Numbered from the stretch's first letter, positions 11,672 to 25,334 are shown. The stretch is DNA of 64,000 bases from Hermatobates lingyangjiaoensis (GCA_026182355.1 JAPFBL010000001.1:868001-932000), one strand, 5' to 3'. Notes: generated by a model from the letters alone, not told the origin. Numbers and translations: made by a program.

Positions 11672-14600
11672 TAATTTGATTTGATTACTTGAAACAATAT
11701 GTTTTTACAGAATTGTGTAATTGTTATAAATTGCTGGTAAAGTTATAAATTGCTTAGCTGCCACCTAGTAGCTGCCTCATATAGCAGTTCATAACAAAGA
11801 ATGCACAAAATTGTTTAACCTAGGAACCTAAAAAATTTTTAGTAAAATAAATACAAAATGCCACTGTTCATAGAAGATAAAAAAAGTGAATAGATGAAGA
11901 TAGTCATAGAAACAACATTGTTAACCACTCTGCAGATGACAATGAATAAAGTAGACATTAAAAACGTGAGTTTTGTGAAGAAATGTTTTATTTTGCTTAT
12001 GTTATGTATCTTTGGATATTTATTTCAATCATGGGAATGTTATAGGCTAAATCTTGGGATACTGATAAATTTTCAGCGGCAGCACTGGACCAGAGTCCTT
12101 ACGAACTTGTGCACTGCACTGCGGCCTATTCGTCATATTGTGCTACTCTGTCGTTAATATAACAGTTATAACTTTTAGAGTTTTAATATCCTTCATAATT
12201 ATATTTTCATAAAGTATTTGTAACTTCTGTTGTTAATAGGTATTGCATTCAAAAAATCTTTGACTTTTTAAAAGTGATTGCCTTACATTCATAAAAAAAT
12301 TGATCATTTACTAGACTCAGTTTCTATTATATGTTTGATGCTGAATTCAGCTTATATAAATTATATTTGAGTAGACAGTTCAGTTCAGTTAGGTACTCCA
12401 TATGCATTTTTATATCTTTTGTATGTAGACTTATTATTCTCATTACAAATTTAAGACTTGTCGGAATGAACTATTTAGGATGAATTATACTTGGTTCCGC
12501 TAACCACTTTAATTGTTCCTCCCTTCATCCATTATTTAATTGAAACTTTAAGGAAGGTTGGGAGAAGGGGTGTTGCTGAGAAGCTTCTAGGTCATAGAAG
12601 AATTGTCCATCATACGTAATAGAGTAAAATTGATTAGAAACAGAAAGAAGATTCTCAGTGCACACATTTTTTTAAGAAGTAATAATTCCATTAGAAGATT
12701 CTACAATTAATCTAACAACCTATGAATTATTACGCTTTACACAAAATATAATTAAGAACTGATTTATTTATACATTTGTTTTCTTCTATATAATATATAA
12801 ACAGACTGAAACCTCTCCAATTATTTCCCTTATTTCTTTAGTACAAGTGAAATATAATAATCATGGAAAAAATTGATTTTGATAGATGTACACCTTCTGA
12901 GGTCTTCTGAGTCAGTCAGTGAAGTTTTAATTATTTTGTGTGTGAGTGAGAGGGTGTGTGTAAGTTGTCTACGCATAAGATTGCAGATTGTCTTCTGATC
13001 GTTCTATTGAATGCATCAATTTGATATTCCAAGAGAAAATAGTCTATATAGTCTGAATAATTTTTACGGTTTTTGGGAAATTTTGCAAAATGGAAGATCT
13101 TCTTTATTGTATGTTATGTGTTGTTAGACATTATTTTTATCCTAATTTCCTATTTCTAGAGAAATAAAATATTAAAATTTTTCTTTATAAAACATTGGTA
13201 TGAATTTAAAGGTAAATTAACTTTCAAAAAAATATTGATGAATTTTGCATAAAAAAGGTAAGAATTTTGATTTATTATCAATTTGAAAGCCTGTGATCCC
13301 GATAAAAGATGCATTGTTTGACGGATTATATTGAATAATTTAAGCTAAAGTGGCTAAAGCGCAGCACGTTAAACTAGTCAGCCTGATTTGGTTTTTGGTG
13401 GTTATATGGCCGAAAGGCCATGTTTTGACACATGTAAAGTCAAAACAGGATTATATTGAATTGAATAAGAAATTCTAACTTAAAGCGGGTGGTTGTGTAG
13501 ATTTTTGGAGAAATTTATTCCAAAGGGAAAAGAGTACTTTTTTTTTACTTTACAAATTATTATCATTACTCTAAACTGCTAAAACTAGAACAGTGAAAAT
13601 TTGCAAATAACTTTTATCTAAAATTAGTAATTTGCAATAAAGTCTGTTTAGAAAATTTACTATAATTTGAAGAGGAGATAGTAAACTTAAACTCTAACAC
13701 TCACCTGTTGATTTTGTTGAATTTGTTTAAAATAATATACGAGTAGAATATTGAAGTTCTTGAAAGATTTAATGTGAAATGTAAAAAGAGGAAAATATTT
13801 GAAAGTATTAAAGCGAGTATGATAAAAGAATATAAAATTACAGCCGCGGAAGGTGATTGTATGATATTTAGACAACGTTATTATTTTATTCGTTGCTTTA
13901 TAATGCTGGTTGGGTTAAATAATTGTCGAATAATTATATGTATGTGTGGTATATATAGTTATATGTTTGCGGTTTAAGTATGGTATGATAAATAATTACA
14001 GTCCTTGGTTTATTTTCTGGATCAAAACGTTTAAAACATTAATCATTAACTTCTTAGCATATGTGTGGTATTTATGGCTGTTTAATAAAGCTTACTGATT
14101 TAGTGATGAAATAATATTTTTAGGTTTGACGCATTTCAATCTACAAGTTTTGAAACGTCACTTGAATACATTTTACATGCCAACCGGTATTTGGCCGGTT
14201 GAATGAGTTTAAAAAATATTTTAAATACCCAGTAAGTTGCACTATTTGATATTTGACAGCATAATACAGTTCATGATATGGGGAAGAAATTATTGTTATT
14301 CTACAAATTTATCCTTCTTTATGCCAAAACAGGTACTTATTGCGACTTGCTTTTCCTCTCTACAAACACTACATTACCTACCAGGTATTGCCTTAATATG
14401 AATATTACATGATAAAAATCTCATGAACTTAGTATATTAGAAATGAAAATACATTTCTCAAAAAATGATTAATACACTTCCAATACTGAAACAGTATTAA
14501 TCCCCAGCCTTTCAACGTCTTCAACAAATATTAAGATCTTCCCAGAAAAAGAAGGCTCTTAGTAACAAATAGCCCAGAACTATATTAAGTAATTTCATTT

Positions 14601-16309
14601 TAATTAGTGAAGGGAACCTAACCACCTTCGAGTAATCCAAAATTATTTTAATGCCAATATATTTAATTAATATTTTCTTAAATTATTAAACTAATTAATA
14701 ATTAAATTAAATTTATTGTAAACCTCTCACTAATTTTGTTGAAAATTATAACATAGTATCATGGATAAGTTTTGAGCACATTAGAACTATGTAAACGTAA
14801 TGTACAAATATACTTCAGAATCACCTCAAGGATGTTCTCTTAAAAACTTTATTCCCATTTACCCATATATTTATATTTTATTAAATGTGAAGCATGGCAA
14901 TTATGAAATTACTTATTTATTCGTTATCTTACTAGAAGCTGTGTTTTTACAGAACCTTAAACAGCGGACCTTTTGTGGGCTTTAGTTTTATATGAAGTGG
15001 TGAAACACTTGCATTTGTACTATTGTATAAATATATACAATACTGTATAAATTCACCTGTACTATTGTATATTCCAAACTTTCCTCTTCTAACACTAATA
15101 TTAGCTATATAACATCCTGTAATGGCTCTTGTACTTGTAAGGATTGTGTTTACCGACTGAAGTATAACCAGTGTTGTGTTTTCTACATTTGTCATCCTTC
15201 AAGAATGCTGAAAATTCGTATGAATTGGCAAGAGATCTTTAGCCAGTCAAAGCAGAACCTGCGTGGTGTCTACATACATGTAGTATGTCTCTCCTTTAGT
15301 AGCTGTATTAATGTCAACATTCTGACAAGCAGCTTTTGATGACAGACGTTTAATTTTAAGAGTATCTGGGGAAGCTCACATTTGGCTACTTGGTTACCTA
15401 CTGCTCCATACCTATCTAATCAAAAACCATTAAGTACTTATTTTTAGTCTTTAAATTTTCATTTCTATTATGGTTATTTAAAATGATAAAATCGATTATT
15501 TTTATTTTATTACAATTTATATTTTTTTTAACTCTATTTACGTAATATATTTTTACGTAATTTATTTTACTTTTACAATCATGAGGTTCTAAGTTAATAG
15601 TTTTGTAAATGTGTTGTGCTATGTTTAATGGTGAGGTGCACTCAACGTTGCCTGAAAAGAAATATACTCAGAAAGACTAACAACCTACTCACAACCACAC
15701 CTACCACATTTCTCGTCCTGTGACTTTCTTCCGAACTGTCCTTCAACTGCCTTTCAAAATATTGGTCTCAGTAACTGTTTTCTTTTAGATTTTTATCCAA
15801 TTGTGAAGCCCAATTGTAAAGCTTTTGTCTTTTTTCAATAATGTATATATAAAATTAAACAGTATAAATAATAAATTCAATTTGTTACAATTGAGTTAAA
15901 ATGCTTTAAAAAAATGAACATTTAATTTGTAAATATCTATAATCTACTCATATAACTCGATTGTAAATAGTAAATGTCTACAGTAACTTTTTTGCTTCAC
16001 TGCAAGCCACTGTATTTCGTTTTATTGAGCTTTTAGAAAATGACATTTAAAAGATTTTCAAAGATTATTTGTTAATGTTAATTAAAAGATAGGAAGAAAC
16101 ATTATCCCCATGACTCTGGATTGAGTTACTTCTGTATATTTTAATTTCACTAGTGACTTATAAATATATAATAGCAGTTCATCTTCTGAAGTTACGGAAT
16201 AAAGACTTTTCACTTTCCAGGCTAAACAATAATATTGCTTGTAAAATTTTAATTAAACCCCTTATTTTTATGATTTAAAATATATTTTTATGTTATTTTT
16301 TCAATTTTT
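11672..16309. other. AT-rich intergenic DNA
   Basis: Mostly featureless. Hairpins occur at 13408-13425 (ATGGCCGAAAGGCCAT) and 14182-14200 (CAACCGG/CCGGTTG). GC-richer patches at about 12490-12620 and 15640-15760 could be regulatory, with no clear motifs. Confidence 0.45.
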
Positions 16310-17968
16310 CTTTTTATTTAAGGCCATTTATTGAAGTAAAAGGTATTGTAAGCAGAGTACAAAACAATGTTTTGGATACAGCTTTATCATCCATAAATAC
16401 ACAACTCTACAATCTTATATATTTTGGTACATTACATGTACAATAATAATTATACCGACTCAATAAATAATAAATACTTCTTAAACAGTGACATTAGTAA
16501 TTGAAAAAATATAAACAGAACCTGTACTAATTCAAACTATAAACAACAATTGCTTCACACTCTAGAGCTATAAAAAAAAAAGTACATGGTAGGATAAACA
16601 TAACATGAATATTTTAAAAAGGGCATTGCACCAGAGATGAATGGCGACAAGTACAAGCCCAGGAACGTCGCAACAAGAGAATGACACTAATAAGAAACGA
16701 ACGCTACCAGCTAGGTCTAGTAGGAACGACACGGCAACCGTCCTCGCCTCCGTCACTTATTGCCTTTATTAGGTAGTCGTTGGATGATTGACGCTATTCA
16801 CTTAATTAATTATTTACCCTGTCTTCTTGGTTTAACTATACATTTTATGGGGGATAAAAAAGGAGGGTTCATATTCACTATTACAGTACGTCTATAAGGA
16901 TTTGGTAGATCCAGATTTTACAAAAATAAAAGTAGATTATAACACGTGACAAGAGATAAGGAACATACTTTTAATATATATATATTTATGTATATATATA
17001 TATATGTCTAATTCATATTATAGTACAAAAACTTATTGCGTAATTTTTCTATGGAAAAAGTACAATACCAATGTCCTTCAAGGTTAACAGAATTGCCAAG
17101 GACCTATGTAACATGTTAGAATCATAAACTCGTATATGAGATAGGTGGTCTTCTCCATTTAATTTAAAATTAGTAATTTAAATTTCAACTTACAACTATT
17201 TTAAACGCGGAAGCTATTTCATTATTTACAATCATACATAAATAAAATTTACACACATTTATACATGAAATATTTATCTGCACATACATACAAATTTGAA
17301 ACACAATCGGATCTAGTGAATATGATGTTTGTTTAAAAAATGGAAAATCTAAGGAGTTATCACATCGACAATGAGTTAATTTCAAAACTTGTTAAGAATC
17401 ATATAGAGATAGAGTTTGAAAAGTTACAGTCGTCTAGTTCTTTTAGCGATAGATCACAAAGTATGGAACTCTAAGAGGAGAGGAGTTCCATGCAGACAGC
17501 AACATTAATATAACGACTAGTTAAACAAGTAATCAACAAACAACCACTCCCTTATATATAGACATTTGGATTGATGATGTATGGCAAAAAAAACTTAGAC
17601 AACTGCTTTTTAATCATAACATAAACCATGGTTGCAGTTACATATAAATATAACCCGTTTGCTTCTGAGACAGAATTCGAATTCACTTATAATTAAAAAA
17701 TATAAACAATGAACACAAATTTAACAAAATTACAAATCAAAATAAGTACACTAACTAAACTATATTTACATCATCAATAATAATAATAATAATAATAAAT
17801 AAATAACATTGCTTTGGTATCAGTTACTGCATAACGATAAACAGTGGAGACAAAAAGAAAACATTTAAAACAAAACAAAATAATCATTTCCGAAGATAAG
17901 AAAAGTGTTTTAAATGAAAGAACAACGGCTTAGTAGATGCTCTGGAGTGGCCGATGGGTTCCCCATAG
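16310..17968 (-). other. BCL11: probable BCL11 3' UTR
   Basis: AT-rich, low in recognisable repeats, directly after the stop codon. Minus-strand AATAAA-type signals occur near 16327-16332 and 16311-16316, so a transcript end near 16300 is plausible. A GC-richer block at 16620-16790 stands out. The extent is inferred only from these signals; other AATAAA matches could be used. Confidence 0.35.
16620..16790 (-). other. GC-richer block in the presumed BCL11 3' UTR
   Basis: Stands out from AT-rich surroundings, about 1.2 kb after the stop. On the mRNA strand it contains GGTGCAATGCC, whose GTGCAAT (16625-16631) is a perfect seed match for the miR-92/25 family. Conservation cannot be judged here. 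Confidence 0.3.
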
Positions 17969-20070
17969 TCATGTGGGTGTTTCCTTTGAGGCGGATGTGG
18001 TAGAATCTTCGTCTCCACTCATGATTCCTGGCATCATGTAATCAACTTTCATATTTTGGTTTACAACACACTTGCGCATGTGCTTCTCTAGCGTAGAAGG
18101 AACAGAGAACGGCATTTCACAGAAGCGACACCGGTAAACGTCTTTTCCCATTCTTCCATGGGTTTTCATGTGGCGTGTAAGTTTGGAGCTCTGAGCACAC
18201 GCGTAAGAACAAAGTTCGCACTTGTAAGGTTTCTCTCCTGTGTGAGAGCGCCTATGGACGGTGAGATTGCTACAGTTCTTGAAAACCTTTCCACAAAACT
18301 CACATGTGTCATTGCGTCTGCTGTCCTTTTTTAATGCTTGACTGGGAATGCCCAGATTGAGAGCGGCTGCTGCTGCCGCTGCTGCTAAAGATGCGCTCGG
18401 TCCTGGGTTTCCGTCTTTCGTTTTATCTGACTTGAGGACATCTGGGAGACTGTCAGCACCATTTGAGCCAAACATAGAATCACGATGTATATTCATGGCA
18501 GGTAACCAAAGTCCAGGATAATCTACCTTGTTCTGCCTCTTGCTAGCGTCAAACGGGTGTTCAAATTGTGATCCAAACAGTCCGTGACTGGCTACAAGTT
18601 CAAGAGGTTGTTGCCCAGACAACTTTGCAAACTCTTCTCTTATTCTTATTGAAGCTGACTTCTCCATTAAACCATTGGGAATACTGGGCTTAAGATTGTT
18701 GTTATCCCCTACCAATGTCCTTTGTAGAATATCATCCTTTCTACAAATTTGCTGTGAGCCTACAGATTCTTGTAGTGCTTGTTTATAAGCTTCACTGTAT
18801 TGTTGAATATTGTTTAATCCAAATTTATCCATTAATTCACCAACCAATGAGCCAGCTTTGTCCCCCGGAGCAGTTTTGTTTTCCTCTTTATTTTCATTGG
18901 GAGGGGTAGATGAAGTTGATTTTGTTGTTAGATCTTCTGGAGCTTCACCATCTTCATCATCATCACCTTCCTCCTCTTCCATATCCATGTCTTCATCTTC
19001 TTCCTCCTCTTCCATTTCTTCCTCATCTTCCTCTAAGTCATCATCCTCATCTTCATCTTCACCGGAATCAGATCCAACATTAGAATTCTGATCCATATTA
19101 CCATTTATACCTTCATCACTATTAAAGTTCTTCTGCTTATGAACTTTCATGTGCCTTTTGAGTTTAGAGCTCTGCGAACAAGCATGATTACACACCGTAC
19201 ACTTAAAAGGTTTCTCTCCAGTGTGAGATCGACGATGAACTATAAGATTACTCTGAAAGCGAAACTTTTTTCCACAATATTGGCATGGGTGAATTTTTAT
19301 TTCTTCCGGACCAAATTCGCTTTTTGCCGGTGGTGTTGAGGCAGACAAAGGAGCTGAGGTAAGATCAACAGAATCATCTGCAGCTTTTGGAGACTCAGGA
19401 TGGGGTGAAAGGTTATTATTGCTTGTGCTGTTGTTGTTATTATTATTGGGGACGGGCTGAAGTGAAGGAGGACTGGTAAAAGGAGGGGAATGTTTTCGAG
19501 GAGATGGTGATGTAGTGCCAGGACTTGTCGTTCCTGCCAATTGTCTCAGCCGCTGTGAATAAAAATCTAGCTGGGGTTCAATAGGTAGAGGTAGCGACGG
19601 TGGAGGTGGTCTCTGTGGTGGTGGTGGTACCAGGGGAGGAAGTGGGAGTCCGCCAAGCCGGAACTGTTCTGATACAAGTTGTTCCATTCTGAAGTGGTCC
19701 GAATGACTAGATGGTCTGGCAAAAAGGGGAGTTGTTGGAGGAAATTGGCGGGGTGTATGATCAACAGGCATTCTCATGATACCTCCAACCGTGAAAGGTA
19801 AAGGAAGTGGTGGGTCGACGAGAGGTGAAGACAGAGGAGGTCTAGGATTGGTCACAGACCCAGATGAACCTGTGGACCCTCCACTGCTATTGTGCCCCGT
19901 CCTAGCTGTACCAGGTGAACTGACCAAAGATGAGCCAGACGAAGATGACGACGATGACGAACTGCTATCCACGTATATCTTTATGCCGTGGCTGTTCTGG
20001 ACATGCTGAACAAGGCGCCAGGCGCTGTACATGCGAGCTTTACACGTAGAACACACGTAGTTACTGGGCT
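17969..20070 (-). CDS. BCL11: BCL11-family zinc-finger transcription factor, large terminal coding exon
   Basis: Sequence-specific nuclear transcription factor, ortholog of vertebrate BCL11A/BCL11B. The exon opens after a good acceptor (tttttgtttcag, AG at 20072-20071) with AG-CCC-AGT-AAC-TAC; the split first codon becomes Glu, giving the EPSNY segment known in BCL11. Counting from the Val codon at 20056 (residue 1), C2H2 fingers lie at C2/C5/H18/H23, C258/C261/H274/H278, C286/C289/H302/H306, C585/C588/H601/H605 and C613/C616/H629/H633. A last finger has C643/C646/H659/C663. Other family landmarks are PRQFPPTTPLF (103-113), LDFYSQRLRQLAG (163-175), an acidic tract (about 331-371) and a poly-Ala run (about 558-565). 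Poly-Ser and poly-Asn tracts are lineage-specific. The stop TGA is at 17969-17971. The finger order 1+2+3 with a long acidic linker is diagnostic of BCL11; no frameshift is seen. The last finger ends in Cys, where vertebrate proteins use His. Confidence 0.97.
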
Positions 20071-20296
20071 CTGAAACAAAAATAGGTTTTTAATTCAACA
20101 AAAATAAAAAACTGTTGATTCCGGTAAATAAACAGCGTAAGTAATACCACCACAAAGTACAATACAATAAGCAGCTTATTTAGTGAAATGATAGCATTAA
20201 TTTCTATAATTAGTTTAAATGACTCTATTATAAAAAAAATATGGTGATCATTTTATTATATAGATGCGCGTGCCTATTGTGACATTTGATCACACA

Positions 20297-20298
<2 letters not shown>

Positions 20299-20349
<51 letters not shown>

Positions 20350-20411
20350 GAAACTTGAAAAACTAGTGAAGAAAATGACATCAGCGAAAGTACGGTCAGC
20401 TGTTCAACGAA

Positions 20412-20456
<45 letters not shown>
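20299..20456 (+). repeat. two (TA)n microsatellites around a 70-bp unique stretch
   Basis: TA runs at about 20299-20346 and 20418-20456, just upstream (on the gene strand) of the BCL11 terminal exon acceptor. The segment between them reads QKLEKLVKKMTSAKVRSA on plus, with no family identified. Confidence 0.9.
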
Positions 20457-20459
<3 letters not shown>

Positions 20460-21670
20460 TGTTTAGATAGTGACCAATATGAATAGAGGTTTTGTATGTC
20501 TAGATGAACCCAAGTATGCGACTGTTAAAAAGTCCCAGTCACTTCTTACCCTGCAGTACATACCCACATCCACATAACTATATAAATGTGTACCAAGTTA
20601 CTTGAAAAACCATAATAGTTATCTGTTATACTTGCAGGTTGCGTAACAACGTCAAACTCACGTTTATAATATTACAATTTCTATTTTGTGCTATTATCAT
20701 CAATTATCCTTGTTATCAATTATTTCATGTAAGCTGCAAAATAAATTATACACATTATTAGTAATGTATTCGATATATTCGTATATCTCTACGTTGGTAA
20801 ATTTTTCGATCATGTCTATATCTAATTGTATAAAATTCATCCCGATAAAAGTTTTAATAAATGTGTACAGGAATATTCAGATTAAAACATTCTAAAAACA
20901 AATTATTACAGGAAAAATTCTCTATATCTTAGTAAATAACAAAATATATTTTATACAACTGTTATAGATATATTTTGCTCTATAATATCATCTAATCCCT
21001 CAAAATCTCAGAAAAATACAATGAATCACAACAAAAATAATACTGTGAAGCATTCAGAGATGGCCTATTATTATTATTATTACAAATAATATTCTTTTTT
21101 CTCTCATAGTTAAAATCCAAGTAGTAGTTAGCAATGGAGAGTTCTGGATATGAGGTTATGGTCCCAGTTACTGGTCATTGACACCTGCAAATTTTAAAGG
21201 GACTGTTTAAATCCCCACTCCTCACATATTTTTTTAAGGTGACACTAGTGCAGTACAAGTGACACTGCTGGAACTAAAATATATGATGATTATAACGGGG
21301 AGATGGGGGGCTCATAGATGTCAATGAACTGCAACTAGGACTAGAAATATACGTCCATAACACTTCAATTGCTAACTACTTCAGTTGTCCAATTCACTTG
21401 AAATTTAGGACATATACTCCACGATGCAGAATGAACAAACAATTATAGCAGTATTTTTAACAGGCAAACGATATATATACATATTCAGAACTGTCATAAT
21501 TAACATATGACTCTATAATCAGTTCCTGACTGAAAAAAATAGTTCTTTGAATACAATCTTCACTTTGGACTTCTGACTAGGACGGATGTCTAAATATCGT
21601 AGTGTGTGTCCCTATTATTTTATCTTTTTCTCTAGATACTAATACTGTTTGTTAATCGTTAAGTCTTCTA

Positions 21671-23791
21671 GTTTATAATTATAATTTATAGATTTACAGA
21701 TTTAATGTTCTCTAATAGACTGAATTATAACTCAATCTAAGATAATGTTATCATACACATTCATTACGTGTATAACGTAATGCCAATGTAACGCATACGT
21801 TACGAAGCTAGAAGCAACCTTTTAATTACCGAAACATTACTACTAATAAATATTGCAAAGTCTTAAACATGTCAAATACTAAAACACTTTCAATCACATC
21901 CGATATCACCACTATGCACTTCTACGAAATAGAACTTAATGGAGCAGTTTAAAATTTATTTCTAATACACTTAAATATAAGTAAGTAAATTTTCACTGAT
22001 GTAATAGAATAAAAAAAATTATGAATTCCGTGTTGATTTTGTTAGCTGTAACACGCAATATGTAATTTTTGAGAACCACGTATATGTATTGGATCGACCG
22101 AATAAATTATTTATTTAAAATAAATAGCGATTGTCAGTTTCGTTCATTTACTATTTTTGAATCTATAACAAAAATAGCATCAAAAAACCATACTTACATC
22201 AGAACCAAATTTATGAACCAATCAACATACTTCGAAATTCTTGACTTCATGTTGGTATTTCAATGAATTCGATTTTAAATATTTGTTTTAAATATCAATT
22301 TATGTCATAATTTATGCAAAGAGATTCATTTTATATGGTTAGAATTTTAAGTTATCTAATAGAATAAATTACCTCAGAATCTAATCAAATGTTATTTTTG
22401 CAAAAGAAACACATTAGATAAAAAAAATTACATGCATGCTCTTTCAAACTTAGAGGTATTTTAGGGTTTTATACTGTAAATTTCTTTATGTAATAGATTT
22501 CTATTCTTGATTTATGTTTTAATGTATTAATTTCTTTTCTTTTCAAAAATAAATAAATAAATGAATCTAGAGGCAAATAGCCAGACTTATAATACTAAAA
22601 AAAGAGATATTATCAAGTATCCTGCAATCAGATCGGTGCTTAATAGCATCTCTGCCTCCTGGCAGAAGAAAATTTAATTTTATTAAAGTTCAAAGGTAGT
22701 AAGGGGAAAATAATCGAAAGTGAAGGAAGAATATCATGTTGCTAGGCACTGGGGTGAAAAGATTTTTGTCTGGGGGTGGAAAGGGATTTATTTTAATAAA
22801 AAGAAAAATGTGTTTTTTACGATGGGATTATTGAGGAGAGACTTGGCTTGTTATTGATAAAAGTGTGAAGTGGGCGCCGGTTGGACGTTGCGAGATCTGC
22901 ATACCCAAGTACGTGGTCATTGTGTTACTCCAACCCTGCTGTAACAACCCCCCAACTACATTCCTCACCATGTCCATGCCAACCCCTAGCCATCACCACT
23001 GACCATCAACACATGACTCGTAATCAACTCACACCTCATACAAGGGTAGTACATAATGCCCACCAATATACCACCTCATATCCTTATTAAAACAACGGGA
23101 CAAAAAAAGATTACAACAAGCACTAACTTCAATTATAAATAAATGACAGAAAATATGTAATCAGTTTGAAAAAGTAAGTTATTTAAATTATGTTCTGAAA
23201 TTTGGAAGTCTAAATTAATGTATGACAATCTGACCAATCAACTTATCAAAGGGATCTTAAACGAATTTCTTTCACAATCAACCGGACATTCGGTCAAAAA
23301 CTTTTATGTTTTTGATTTACAAACTAAAAAATTGTATTACTAAGGTTGGAACTTCTCTCATAAAATTAGATGAACATATAAATGGTAACCCAATACTCAT
23401 GAAAAAACATGTTTTTAAACCTTACTGTTTTGTGTTATTATGGTAAAAACAAATACGTAAGAAATAACTAAAATAGGAAATAGACAAATAATAGATAAAA
23501 TGCACACTTATATTTTAGAATGCAACATGGAGAACACATTTATATATATATCAACTTACAATTATTTCTTTAGATTATAAACAAATTTTAATAAATTCTT
23601 CTATAATTATTTTTTTTTAAATATTAGTTAATGGTATATAAAGCTTATTGCTTATAATTCTAATTTATAGAGTTACAGAGTTAAAGTTCTCTAATAGACT
23701 GAATTAAAACTCAATCCAAGCCAATGTTATCATACAGATGAAACTCAATCAGGTAAACGAAGCTAGATGCAACCTTTTAATTACTAAATAT
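21671..23791 (+). repeat. diverged direct repeat pair (21671-21833 and 23651-23791)
   Basis: Shared blocks in order: TAATTTATAGATTTACAGA / TAATTTATAGAGTTACAGA, GTTCTCTAATAGACTGAATT, AACTCAATC, AATGTTATCATACA and GAAGCTAGA-GCAACCTTTTAATTAC. The first copy has an extra 30-odd bases (ACGTGTATAACGTAATG region). Unclassified dispersed repeat. Confidence 0.8.
22700..23070. promoter_or_regulatory. GC-richer island, candidate regulatory element
   Basis: A purine-rich stretch (CTGGGGGTGGAAAGGG) is followed by GGGCGCCGGTTGGACG and a C-rich segment (AACCCTGCTG, CCATGTCCATGCC). No repeat or protein signature. About 2.8 kb upstream, on the gene strand, of the terminal exon. Confidence 0.25.
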
Positions 23792-24273
23792 AACTTTATG
23801 AAGCAGCTTAAAATAAAATTTATTTAAAACTTTTGAACAATATTCACGATCATTAGGAGGAAAATATTATTGTAATAACAAACAACAACTGGATGTGTCA
23901 GCAATAGGAGAATTCATTGGCTTTATTATGATAATTATATATTTCCTTCTCAATTATTATTTTAGTTTTATTCTCTGATCCTTTAGTGTGTTGTTTTCTT
24001 TAGTTGTTCTACTTCACTTAAAGACTAATTTATTTATTCATTATTTTTAATTCCGGTTTAAATTATTATTTATCTCTATTAGTTAAATTTTTCATTCAGT
24101 TTCTATTTTTTGTCCTTTAGATTTTTTTTACATTGTTTATTTTATTATTTCTTCTATTATTATTCTTTAATATTTCAATTACTTTGTTATTTATCTCTTT
24201 CCCTCCCTGTCTGTATTGTATTTAATTGTTTAATGTATTATTGCCTTCAATTTCAAATTGATTATTTTCTGCA

Positions 24274-24511
24274 ATTGTAAGAGGTTTGGATTTAAACAAC
24301 TATTCCATAAAATGCGAAGATTTGAAGGAATTGGTATTTTTCAAGTTCTGATGTTGAAAGAAACTTAGTAAAAAGTGTCCTAATTAATTATCATTTTGGA
24401 AGAACTAATCAAATAGTTAAGCAAATTGGACTTACGGGTGATATTCAAAATGTAGAAGTATCTTTCGACATGAATTCTGACCAGATTGTTGATTCAAATG
24501 ATACAGCTTGA
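24274..24511 (+). pseudogene. Penelope-like element, GIY-YIG endonuclease C-terminus (second family)
   Basis: The reading IVRGLDLNNYSIKCEDLKEL, then F-SSSDVERNLVKSVLI and on to a TGA at 24509-24511, resembles the region after the YIG part of the PLE at 32102-33100 (there KEAKELVF then CERRRNIVESALI). A one-base change in the T-run at 24337-24341 shifts the frame. The position matching the catalytic Glu of IVES is VKS here, so the residue is lost. This is a truncated, inactive PLE remnant of a family distinct from the 32-kb copy. Confidence 0.55.
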
Positions 24512-25060
24512 CGTTTTGTTAAATTTATTTTTTTAAATTTTTAATTATTATTCCATTTTTTACTGTTTAACTCGCATTGTTTAATTTTATTGGGTATTTT
24601 TCTTATCAAGCTATATTGTGACTTGATTTTCCAGCTTCCTTGTTACCTTCATTCTCCATTTCATATATGTCAGCCTCTCAGTTTTTACTTTGCTCTCTGA
24701 TGCCATAAAATGGAAGGCCTCAGAACATTTGTTTCTGTTGATTTTCTTTTTCCATTGTGTTTAAACTTCATTGATTGCATTACGTATTTATTAATTGTTA
24801 TTTTTCTGCATTTATATAACACTTAAATGAAACGATTCCACGAACTAAATAAACTAGATTCACAGTAAAGACAAGAGAACAAGTTGAGTCGTTACCTGTC
24901 TTCGGAGCGACTTACATCTATCTTCTGATGACGAGGCAATCGAAATATATTATTTTGAAACAAAAAAATAGAGATTATTTTACAAAGAAAACACTTTGTG
25001 GATTTCAGCAACAACTGTCTAATTTGAATGAACAGTTTGCTAATTTTTATTCTTTCCTAC
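24512..25060 (+). mobile_element. T-rich 3' region of the second PLE with two hammerhead-like motifs
   Basis: Follows the PLE ORF remnant. At 24692-24726, GCTCTCTGATG, CCATAAAATGG (4-bp stem) and AAGGCCT repeat the plan of the ribozyme-like motif after the 32-kb PLE. At 24925-24960, CTGATGACGAGGCAATCGAA gives a CUGAUGA core, a short GA/UC stem and GAAA. Both are probably decayed. Confidence 0.45.
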
Positions 25061-25334
25061 TTTCTTGATACTTTTTCTAATTTCTGATTATGAACTTTTA
25101 CTTTCAGGGAAGATAATAAGAAGTTTCCCAAGTGATTGTAGTTTGCTGAATATTATGTATTTTTCTTATAGTTGTAAATTATTGTTTAGATTTTGCTTCG
25201 ATAATGATAATGGTTAATGATAACCTATTCATCTTGAATCAAGGTTGTTACAATTCTTTTCACGACGTATAATATCTGTTGATGTTATACCAGTGATTGC
25301 TAGGCAGCCTAATTTAACATTGAAGCAAGGATGT

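Noticed and set aside
18810..19091. Plus-strand Ser-rich open frame
   Set aside because: Antisense shadow of the acidic (Asp/Glu) tract of the BCL11 terminal exon.
19776..20009. Plus-strand open frame opposite the BCL11 exon start
   Set aside because: Antisense to the Pro/Ser-rich coding region; no homology of its own.
20264..20470. Frame of Ile-Tyr repeats
   Set aside because: Translation of TA microsatellites; the short unique centre alone is not enough to call a gene.
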